5,178 nt of DNA from positions 2,314,963 to 2,320,140 of the forward strand of contig LR994475.1 of assembly GCA_905186105.1 (NCBI GenBank), written 5' to 3'. This DNA comes from an uncultured Sutterella sp. GTDB taxonomy: Bacteria; Pseudomonadota; Gammaproteobacteria; Burkholderiales; Burkholderiaceae_F. Positions 1 to 5,178 of the stretch are shown here, one piece after another. Below the pieces are notes generated by a model, which ran no database searches, was not told where the DNA came from, and saw only the letters and a program-made list of their open reading frames with translations. Each line of letters begins with the position of its first letter. The first letter of the stretch is position 1. Made by a program: the position numbers and the translations under genes.

Positions 1-246
1 GACAACGAGACGAAATGCAGAAGCTTGACGCTTCACATCTAACCCACTTTTATTCAACCAAGCCAAGACAGTTTGCACCACTGTACCGCGATCGACGTGT
101 GAGGAATCAATTAACCCTTTTGCATAGGGTTGATCACCGTTGAAATCCTTCGGTCCGTAACCAGGCAACAATACTAAAGCGATCCCCCGATGCATATTCT
201 CGGGGGTATCAATGGGCTTAGGTGGATTAGAACGAACCTCAGTCAT
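1..246 (-). CDS. Unrecognised protein, N-terminal 82 codons (cut by left window edge)
   Basis: An open frame starts at ATG 246-244 and runs without a stop to base 1, so the C-terminus lies outside the window. The start overlaps the ntrC stop (TGA at 241-239) by 8 bp, and an AGGA at 261-258 lies 11 nt upstream, which suggests translational coupling to ntrC. The product begins [20 protein letters not shown], continues with a short hydrophobic strand (GIALVLLPGYGPKDFNG), and later has a likely amphipathic helix (VVQTVLAWLNKSGLDVKRQA). I see no signal peptide, membrane segment or catalytic motif, and I do not recognise the family. The hydrophobic strand followed by a Gly/Pro-rich turn suggests a globular cytosolic domain, but that is inference. 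A strong hairpin (181-210) lies within codons 13-22. The reading is moderately sure because of its tight coupling to ntrC and its complete openness; function is unknown. Confidence 0.62.
   Translation of the reverse strand, partial: MTEVRSNPPKPIDTPENMHRGIALVLLPGYGPKDFNGDQPYAKGLIDSSHVDRGTVVQTVLAWLNKSGLDVKRQASAFRLVV
181..210. repeat. GC-rich inverted repeat (hairpin) inside the start of the ORF downstream of ntrC
   Basis: CCCCCGA (184-190) and TCGGGGG (200-206) form a perfect 7-bp stem around the 9-nt loop TGCATATTC. Flanking GAT (181-183) and ATC (208-210) can extend it across a one-base bulge. Neither strand has a T-tract after the stem, so it does not look like a classical intrinsic terminator. 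On the minus strand it begins about 30 nt after the ntrC stop and falls in codons 13-22 of the next ORF. It could slow ribosomes, stabilise the 3' end of ntrC mRNA, or be a chance consequence of Pro/Arg/Gly codons. Confidence 0.55.
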
Positions 247-1724
247 CAAGGGCTAGTTCCTGCAATTTACGAGTCAAGGTGTTACGCCCTAACCCTAGGC
301 GTTGTGCTGCTTCCATACGTCGACCGTGGGTTACTTGCAACGCTTCTTGAATCACGGTTCGTTCAAAGTCATGCAACAAAGCACTCCAAACCTCAGGTTG
401 CCCTTTGGTGAGTTTTTCTACCACAACATGAGCTAATTCTGTCGTCCAGTCTGTGGACCTCTCTTGACTGCTCTCTAAACCATGAGAGGCTTCAAGAGGT
501 GTTTGCGCCTTGACTTCATCAGGTAAATCTTCAACACGTACCTCGACAGACGGAGTATCACGAGTAACCATCGGCAAAGATTTTCTAATTGACGCACGTT
601 CCCTGGGAAAGAAAACGTTTCTAGCACCGCCAACGCCTCAGGGGTTAAGCGTTTAGGTTCAACGCCCATATCTTTAGCCCCCGACTGAAGAAAATGCTGT
701 GCTAAGGGTGCAATGTCTTCTGGACGTTCTCTTAAAGGGGGAAGCCTTAACCGAATCACATTCAAACGGTGATAAAGGTCTTCTCTAAAGCGTACTTTCT
801 TTAACACACTGTTCTAAATTTTGATTCGTTGCCGCAATAATACGCACATCGGCTCGAATCGACTGATGACCACCTACACGATAGAAAAATCCGTTACTCA
901 AAACGCGTAACAATCGCGTTTGTAATTCCATTGGCATATCGCCAATTTCATCTAAAAAAGAGCGTTCCACCGCGCGCTTGCTCAAAGCGACCGAGCCGTA
1001 GAGCCGTCGCTCCTGTAAAAGCGCCTTTTTCATGACCAAAGAGTTCACTTTCTAATAGCTCACGAGGAATCGCAGCCATATTGATCGCGATATAAGGTTT
1101 ATCAGCACGTTGACTATGTCGCCAAATGGCGCGCGCCACGACTTCTTTACCTGCACCAGATTCCCCTGTCAATAAAACCGTGACATTACTTTGAGAGAGT
1201 CGTCCAATCGCTCGAAAAACTTCTTGCATAGCTGGCGCTTGACCAATCAAGTCAGGTACGACTTGCGCCTCGGTCTTCTCAAGGCTAGATGGTGTCTCCG
1301 CAGGAGTCTCTACCAAGGCAAGACTACGCTCTGACTCCTTCATTGCGCGTTCAATCAGTTCAACGACTTTGGTGACATCAAAAGGCTTCGTCAAGTATTC
1401 AAAGGCGCCCCCTTGGAAAGCCGACACAGCACTATCTAAATCAGAATATGCCGTCATAATGATGACGGGCAAGTGAGGATAGTCGGCTTTAATACGACTT
1501 AAAAGCTCAACACCACTTAAGCCAGGCATACGAATGTCACTCACCAAAACCAAGGGTTGCTCAATCGTGAGCGCATCGAGGACATCTTGTGCTCGATCAA
1601 ATAAGCGGCAAGTGTGCCCTACTTTCGATAAAGCGCGCGATAACACCCATCGAATAGCATGATCATCATCGACCACCCAAATCGGCGCAGACTGTTCTTT
1701 TTCTAACACGATTTCCTCACTCAC
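239..1724 (-). CDS. glnG: Nitrogen regulation response regulator NtrC (NR(I)), reading frame broken by three 1-base shifts
   Basis: NtrC (GlnG) is the cytosolic sigma-54 activator that NtrB phosphorylates under nitrogen limitation. The receiver domain (about residues 14-130) has the acidic cluster DDD19-21, phospho-acceptor D63 in SDIRMPG, T91 and K113. The AAA+ domain has Walker A GESGAGKE (187-194), the sigma-54-contacting GAFTGA loop (234-239), then LDEIGDM (Walker B region), [12 protein letters not shown] and [21 protein letters not shown] pieces. The C-terminus carries a Fis-type helix-turn-helix ([21 protein letters not shown]). The frame breaks three times: an extra base in the A-run 954-959, an extra base near 796-798, and a missing base near 569-575. 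Correcting these gives 494 aa, close to the family length. The GTG start at 1724 overlaps the ntrB stop as GTGA. A second GTG at 1709 follows a GAGG by 5 nt and could be the true start, five residues shorter. Confidence 0.95.
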
Positions 1725-2815
1725 ACTAGCGTCAACGGCAACAAAACTCTAAAACACGTCCTGCCTGGCTCACTTTCTAAAAGAATTGCACCACCACTTT
1801 GTCGCACAAACGTTTGAGCCAAACTTAAACCTAACCCTGATCCTTCTGCACGTCCTGTCACTAGAGGATAAAAAACCTTTTCTTGCATCTCCACAGGAAT
1901 TCCTGGACCATTATCAATCACCTCAGCAGCTAGTGCTAACCGTACGCGCTCTGATCCAATTAAAACATCTCGCACAATGCGTGTTCTTAGGGTGATCTTT
2001 GCGGTACCAAGAGCACGCTCCTTAGTCATCGCTTCAGCCGCATTTTTGACTAAATTCAAAAAAACCTGCGTTAGTCGTGCTTTATCACCCATGACAGCAG
2101 GCGCAGAAATGTCATAGTCTCTCACGAAGGTTAGATGATGTGGGTACTCCATCAAGACCAAACTTTTTACGTGCTCCAAGATTTCATGCAGATTTACGGG
2201 TTCCTTGGAGGATACCTGACGGTATGGCGCTAAAAACCGATCAACAAGCGCTTGTAAACGGTCTGCTTCACCAATAATGATGCTTGTACATTCTCGATCT
2301 TCAGCTCGAACTAAATCAGACTCTAGGAGTTGAGCAGCACCTCGAATCCCCCCTAAAGGATTCTTAATTTCGTGCGCCAAATTTCGAAGAAGTTGGCGAT
2401 TGACTTCCATTAGTTCGCAGGCAGTTTGTTCACGATCCTGTAATAGCGTATCCTCAACTTCTACCACCTCGACAAGCGCAGAAGCCTTTGGAAAGGCTGC
2501 ATATAGCTCGGTCACCGGTGAGAGCACTGCTTGAATATGGATTTCTTCAGGCTGAGTTCCTCGCTTTAAGCGTAATAACCGTGCAACCAATCGCGCAGAT
2601 GTCAGCTGTGAACCTTCAGCCAAATGTCGAAACCACTCTTCACACTCAGGCAATCGTTCCGCGATATGCGTCCCCGTAAAGCTTTTACGAGACGTCTCAA
2701 GGAGCATTTCTGCGGCACCATTCCCCCACAAAATGGTTCCTAGACTATCAGTCAAAAAAACCGCCGTTGACAGTTGATCCATCGCGGCTTGCCAACCATC
2801 CTTTTTGTGACGCAT
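1721..2815 (-). CDS. glnL: Nitrogen regulation sensor histidine kinase/phosphatase NtrB (NR(II))
   Basis: NtrB (GlnL) is a soluble sensor kinase that autophosphorylates and passes phosphate to NtrC; in the family, PII (GlnB) switches it to a phosphatase under nitrogen excess. Counting from ATG 2815 it is 364 aa, near the family length, and intact. A PAS-like domain covers about residues 10-110. The H-box RNLAHEIKNPLGGIRGAAQL carries the phospho-accepting H148. The ATP-binding domain has an N-box (FLNLVKNAAEAM), a G1 box (VIDNGPGIP) and a G2 box (EGSGLGLSLAQ). There is no membrane segment, as expected for NtrB. The start is uncertain: TTG at 2818 sits 7 nt after GAGGA (2830-2826) and ATG at 2815 sits 10 nt after it, differing by one residue. 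It lies downstream of the glnA terminator and overlaps ntrC by 4 bp, so the two are translationally coupled. Confidence 0.95.
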   Translation of the reverse strand: MRHKKDGWQAAMDQLSTAVFLTDSLGTILWGNGAAEMLLETSRKSFTGTHIAERLPECEEWFRHLAEGSQLTSARLVARLLRLKRGTQPEEIHIQAVLSPVTELYAAFPKASALVEVVEVEDTLLQDREQTACELMEVNRQLLRNLAHEIKNPLGGIRGAAQLLESDLVRAEDRECTSIIIGEADRLQALVDRFLAPYRQVSSKEPVNLHEILEHVKSLVLMEYPHHLTFVRDYDISAPAVMGDKARLTQVFLNLVKNAAEAMTKERALGTAKITLRTRIVRDVLIGSERVRLALAAEVIDNGPGIPVEMQEKVFYPLVTGRAEGSGLGLSLAQTFVRQSGGAILLESEPGRTCFRVLLPLTLV

Positions 2816-2825
2816 CAATCAAGAG

Positions 2826-2830
2826 TCCTC
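2826..2830 (-). promoter_or_regulatory. Ribosome binding site of ntrB, serving two adjacent start codons
   Basis: GAGGA on the minus strand lies 7 nt before TTG (2818-2816) and 10 nt before the next in-frame codon ATG (2815-2813). Spacing favours TTG; codon strength favours ATG. Confidence 0.6.
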
Positions 2831-2833
2831 ATG

Positions 2834-2872
2834 AAAAAAACGGGCTACGGCAAAAGGTCGCCGAGCCCGTTT
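2834..2872 (-). terminator. Rho-independent terminator after glnA, between glnA and ntrB
   Basis: On the minus strand AAACGGGCT pairs with AGCCCGTTT (arms 2864-2872 and 2838-2846). An inner CGGC/GCCG stem (2848-2851 with 2860-2863) sits around the loop 2852-2859, with one bulged base at 2847. A run of seven T residues (2840-2834) follows on the minus strand. It begins about 35 nt after the glnA stop. By analogy with the enteric glnALG operon, it would end most glnA transcripts and let a minority read through into ntrB-ntrC. That partial readthrough is inferred. No convincing separate ntrB promoter was seen in the 91-bp glnA-ntrB gap. Confidence 0.92.
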
Positions 2873-2906
2873 CTACGGTCATGCTAGATGTACCAACGTG
2901 TGCCCA

Positions 2907-4319
2907 TTAGAGCGAATAGTACATGTCGTATTCGATCGGGGTCACTACCAAACGCCAACGCTGAACTTCTTCCATCTTCATCGCGATATAAGCGTCGATA
3001 AATTCATCCGTAAAGACACCACCACGCGTCAAGAATTCGCGATCCTTATCCAAGCATTCAAGCGCCTGATCCAAAGACGAGCAAATCGTCGGAATCAAAG
3101 CGTTTTCTTCTGGCGGCAAATCATAAAGATTCTTGTCAGCCGCTTCACCCGGATGAATCTTGTTCTGAATACCATCCAAACCTGCCATCAAGAGAGCAGA
3201 GAAAGCCAAGTACGGATTAGCAGCAGGATCAGGGAAGCGAACTTCAACGCGACGAGCCTTCGGGCTATTCACATGCGGAATGCGAATAGAAGCCGAACGG
3301 TTGCAAGAAGAATAGGCTAACTTCACAGGTGCTTCAAAGCCCGGCACCAAACGACGATAAGAATTGATCGTCGGGTTCGTGAGTGCATTGAGCGCACGCG
3401 CATGCTTAATCACGCCACCAATATAGTAGAGCGCCGTTTCAGAAAGACCTGCGTAGCCATTTCCTGCAAAGAGGTTCTGACCATCCTTCCAAATAGACTG
3501 ATGAACATGCATGCCTGAGCCTGCATCCCCTTCGATGGGCTTCGGCATAAAGGTCGCCGTCTTGCCATAAGCAGCAGTACGTTCTGAACAGTGTACTTCG
3601 TGATCTGCGTCCAGTCAGCGCGCTTCACAAGGGTGCTAAAGCGGGTACCAATTTCGCACTGACCAGCGCCACCCACTTCATGATGGTGAATTTCAACAGG
3701 CACCCCCTGCTGCTCAATCAACGTGCACATTTCGGCACGCATATCAGCAAAAGAATCCACCGGTGAAACAGGGAAATAGCCACCCTTCACACGGTTGTGG
3801 TAACCAAGGTTGCCACCTTCTTGCTTCAAACCCGTCGCCCAGGGTACTTCTTCACTTTCAACTTCGAAAAAGCTCTTACCCATGCGATGTTCCCAACGCA
3901 CAGCGTCAAAAATAAAGAACTCTGGTTCTGGACCAAAGTAGTACTGTATCACCAATACCCGTGGACTTCAAATAGGCTTCTGCACGAAGACCGATCGAAC
4001 GTGGGTCGCGATCATAATCCTTGCCTGTGTTCGGTTCATGAACTGCACACTGAAGAATCAAAGTATTGGCTTCGCGGAACGGATCCATGCGAGCAGAATC
4101 AGGATCGGGCATCAGAAGCATGTCCGAAGCCTCAATACCACGCCAGCCAGCAAAGGACGAACCGTCAAAGGGCTGACCAAGTTCAAATACGTCTTCATCG
4201 ATCATGGCGGCTGGCACAGTCACATGCATTTCCTTGCCACGAATATCCGTCAAACGCAGATCCACGAACTTGACATCATTGTCCTTGATCATCTGCAATA
4301 CATCAGAAACGGACGTCAT
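2907..4319 (-). CDS. glnA: Glutamine synthetase type I (GlnA), reading frame broken by two 1-base shifts
   Basis: GlnA condenses glutamate and ammonia to glutamine using ATP and acts in the cytosol as a dodecamer in the GSI-beta form. The N-terminal beta-grasp domain includes [17 protein letters not shown]. The catalytic domain shows [50 protein letters not shown] and [15 protein letters not shown]. Tyr at about residue 399 in NLYDLPPEE matches the adenylylation site of GSI-beta, so control by GlnE is expected. The end EYDMYYSL is typical. ATG 4319 is chosen because AGGAG (4332-4328) lies 8 nt upstream and [20 protein letters not shown] is the normal N-terminus. The frame is broken by one extra base near 3941 (expected DTVYFGPE) and one missing base between 3577 and 3578 (expected NVAAAYGKT). 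Correction gives exactly 470 aa, the family length. Each break is flanked by highly conserved sequence, so sequence error is likelier than decay. Confidence 0.96.
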
Positions 4320-4327
4320 TTATTTGT

Positions 4328-4332
4328 CTCCT
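4328..4332 (-). promoter_or_regulatory. Ribosome binding site of glnA
   Basis: AGGAG on the minus strand is separated by 8 nt from the ATG at 4319-4317. It is a strong Shine-Dalgarno match and fixes the glnA start. Confidence 0.85.
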
Positions 4333-4419
4333 AGAGATTAGCCAGCTGCGCAACTGTTTTGCACGATCTGGTATGAATTGGGGCAAACGGGGTCGACCCG
4401 CTATAGTTGACCAATTAGT

Positions 4420-4436
4420 AGCAAAACTCATGCCAA
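4420..4436 (-). promoter_or_regulatory. Sigma-54 (-24/-12) promoter of glnA
   Basis: The minus strand reads TTGGCATGAGTTTTGCT, against the sigma-54 consensus TTGGCACG-N4-TTGCW. The invariant GG (4434-4433) and GC (4422-4421) are separated by exactly 10 bp. By the usual geometry, transcription would start near 4409, leaving a leader of about 90 nt before the glnA ATG. The gene position (glnA), the NtrC-type dyad upstream and the encoded NtrC all fit. The match is direct; activity is inferred. Confidence 0.9.
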
Positions 4437-4467
4437 AGTACCCAACCAGAAAAAACGTATGCTCTGT

Positions 4468-4508
4468 GGGCTTTTCTCTCAAAAAAAAAGCCCTCTTTGA
4501 AAGCTTTT
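4468..4508 (-). terminator. Overlapping hairpins, possible weak terminator downstream of hemW
   Basis: On the minus strand AAAAGC (4508-4503) can pair with GCTTTT (4491-4486), followed by five more T (4485-4481): a weak terminator-like form. Alternatively, GGGCTTTT (4493-4486) can pair with AAAAGCCC (4475-4468), an 8-bp stem with no T-tail after it. The two share the same middle arm and are mutually exclusive. This is the only terminator candidate I see after hemW. It lies upstream of the predicted glnA start, so it would affect only readthrough from hemW. Confidence 0.35.
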
Positions 4509-4512
4509 GATT
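4500..4512 (-). promoter_or_regulatory. IHF-like site between the enhancer and the sigma-54 promoter
   Basis: The minus strand reads AATCAA-AAGC-TTT, one base off the IHF consensus WATCAANNNNTTR (last base T instead of R). It lies between the NtrC sites and the promoter, next to an A9 tract, where DNA bending helps NtrC reach sigma-54 RNA polymerase. Such short sites occur by chance in A/T-rich spacers, so this is tentative. Confidence 0.35.
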
Positions 4513-4531
4513 ACATAAGTCTTTCCTGTCA

Positions 4532-4548
4532 TGCACTAGCATGAATCA
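4532..4548. promoter_or_regulatory. Possible second, weaker NtrC site
   Basis: TGCACTAGCATGAATCA keeps the left half (TGCAC) and the central CATG of known glnA NtrC sites such as TGCACCAACATGGTGCT, but the right half is degenerate. Its centre is 31 bp from the centre of the perfect site, about three helical turns, close to the spacing of the two enteric glnA enhancers. A perfect dyad TCATGC-N4-GCATGA (4529-4544) overlaps it and has a different centre, so this could be another operator or chance. Confidence 0.4.
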
Positions 4549-4563
4549 CATTTTTTAATTATC

Positions 4564-4578
4564 GCACTTCTTTGGTGC
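4564..4578. promoter_or_regulatory. NtrC enhancer site (high-affinity type)
   Basis: GCAC (4564-4567), seven bases, GTGC (4575-4578): a perfect match to the NtrC dyad GCAC-N7-GTGC, with the flanking T/G bases (TTGGTGCA on the right) also favourable. Its centre is about 162 bp upstream of the predicted sigma-54 start. It begins 11 bp after the hemW stop, so it is intergenic. Confidence 0.8.
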
Positions 4579-4589
4579 ATAGAGCGAAA

Positions 4590-5178
4590 TCAAAGAAATG
4601 CTTCTTGAAGGTCTGATAAAAAAGCACGACCTTGTGCTGTGGGAGCTATGCGTGTCGTATCAGGCACCAACAAACCTCGGTTTCTCAAGTCAGAAAGTTG
4701 CGGAGTAAGGGTACTCAACGCTAACCCTGTTCGAGCTTCGAACAAGGTCGCTGGGACACCTTCTGTTAACCGCAAAACATTCAGCATGAATTCAAAAGGC
4801 AAATCCTCTGAATCGATCAAGGCTTTTTCAGCGCAAGCATGAGCCACGCTTTTCACTTTTTCAGCATAGCGCCGCGGTGACATTTCTCGAACCTCTCGAA
4901 GAATGCCTTCACGGGTCGTTAATTTACCGTGTGCACCTGCGCCTGCTGCTAAATAGTCACCAAACTGCCAATAGTTAAGATTATGTCGACATCGTTTCCC
5001 GGGCTTAGCGTACCCAGACACTTCGTAATGGTCAAATCCTGCCGAAGTCAATCGTTCGATCACGAGGTCTGACATATCCGCACACGTATCATCATCAGGC
5101 AACCCTGCAGGCAAACGTTTTGCGAACGCAGTGCCAGGCTCAATCGTTAACTGATAGAAAGAGAGGTGCGTAGCCCCT
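4590..5178 (-). CDS. hemW: Heme chaperone HemW (radical SAM, HemN-like), C-terminal part; N-terminus beyond right edge
   Basis: HemW is the cytosolic HemN-like radical SAM protein now regarded as a heme-binding chaperone, often misannotated as oxygen-independent coproporphyrinogen III oxidase. The frame is open from 5177 to the TGA at 4592-4590, about 195 residues; the CxxxCxxC iron-sulfur motif would lie outside the window. Visible family features in order are HLSFYQLTIEPGTAF, LPDDD, YEVSGYAKPG, CRHNLNYWQFGDYLAAGAGAHGK, LPFEFMLNVLRLTEGVP, and the C-terminal winged-helix-like HemN_C domain ending DLQEAFL. This part has no frame break, unlike glnA and ntrC. The gene is followed by the NtrC-type dyad and the sigma-54 promoter region, and no shared regulation with glnA is evident. 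HemN proper is less likely because the NYW.FGDYL.AG.GAHGK block is typical of HemW. Confidence 0.93.
   Translation of the reverse strand, partial: GATHLSFYQLTIEPGTAFAKRLPAGLPDDDTCADMSDLVIERLTSAGFDHYEVSGYAKPGKRCRHNLNYWQFGDYLAAGAGAHGKLTTREGILREVREMSPRRYAEKVKSVAHACAEKALIDSEDLPFEFMLNVLRLTEGVPATLFEARTGLALSTLTPQLSDLRNRGLLVPDTTRIAPTAQGRAFLSDLQEAFL

Noticed and set aside
948..962. Programmed frameshifting or transcriptional slippage at the T6 run in ntrC (minus strand).
   Set aside because: A run of six can slip, but the same gene has two further breaks outside such runs, one in the opposite direction, and glnA has two more. A single error process explains all five better.
1786..2679. Plus-strand open frames opposite ntrB (1786-1995 and 2488-2679).
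   Set aside because: Antisense to an intact, well-conserved kinase gene, with low-complexity translations and no supporting signals.
2890..2903. NtrC-like dyad GTAC-N6-GTGC just after the glnA stop, which could repress or activate ntrB.
   Set aside because: The spacing is six rather than seven and one half-site is imperfect. Only a one-base insertion would rescue it, and I cannot justify assuming one here.
2898..4334. Several plus-strand open frames opposite glnA (for example 2898-3320, 3797-4273, 4038-4334).
   Set aside because: They are antisense shadows of a conserved glnA. Their translations show no domain and no ribosome binding site was evident.
4361..4375. GCAC-N7-TATG in the glnA leader, resembling an NtrC half-site.
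   Set aside because: Only the left half matches, and it lies downstream of the predicted start.
4303..4542. Minus-strand open frame of 79 codons upstream of and overlapping the start of glnA.
   Set aside because: It covers the promoter, leader and ribosome binding site of glnA out of frame, and has no recognisable protein features.
1..5178. Mobile element, CRISPR array, tRNA or rRNA, or phage defence system.
   Set aside because: No repeats with regular spacing, no transposase or integrase sequence and no tRNA-like cloverleaf was found by eye. All space is accounted for by the nitrogen locus and hemW.

Overview
This is a chromosomal nitrogen-assimilation locus. Protein similarity points to a betaproteobacterium, probably Burkholderiales; base composition is roughly balanced, which would be low for most of that order, so a lineage such as Sutterellaceae is possible but unproven. 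The NtrC and glutamine synthetase sequences resemble betaproteobacterial forms (for example [20 protein letters not shown] and the DMYYSL C-terminus). All recognisable genes read on the minus strand, so the window is best read from its right end to its left.

From right to left the layout is: the C-terminal part of hemW (4590-5178, cut by the window edge); a 270-bp regulatory region (4320-4589); glnA, type I glutamine synthetase (2907-4319); a strong intrinsic terminator (2834-2872); glnL/ntrB, the nitrogen sensor kinase (1721-2815); glnG/ntrC, the sigma-54 enhancer-binding response regulator (239-1724), overlapping ntrB by a GTGA start/stop; and the first 82 codons of an unrecognised gene (1-246) that overlaps the ntrC stop by 8 bp and runs off the left edge.

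The hemW-glnA spacer has the parts of an NtrC-controlled glnA promoter. These are a near-consensus sigma-54 -24/-12 element (4420-4436), a perfect GCAC-N7-GTGC NtrC dyad about 160 bp upstream of the predicted start, a weaker second site about three helical turns closer, and a near-consensus IHF-like site between enhancer and promoter. The inferred circuit is that NtrB phosphorylates NtrC under nitrogen limitation, NtrC-P drives sigma-54 transcription of glnA, and readthrough of the glnA terminator supplies ntrBC, as in the enteric glnALG operon.

The main anomaly is five single-base frame disruptions: two in glnA and three in ntrC, with hemW, ntrB and the left-edge ORF open. The protein sequence is well conserved on both sides of every break, and correcting one base at each gives full-length products of 470 aa (GlnA) and 494 aa (NtrC). 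Sequencing or assembly error is the most likely cause. Genuine decay of both genes is possible but less likely. I found no mobile element, CRISPR array, RNA gene or obviously new multi-gene system.
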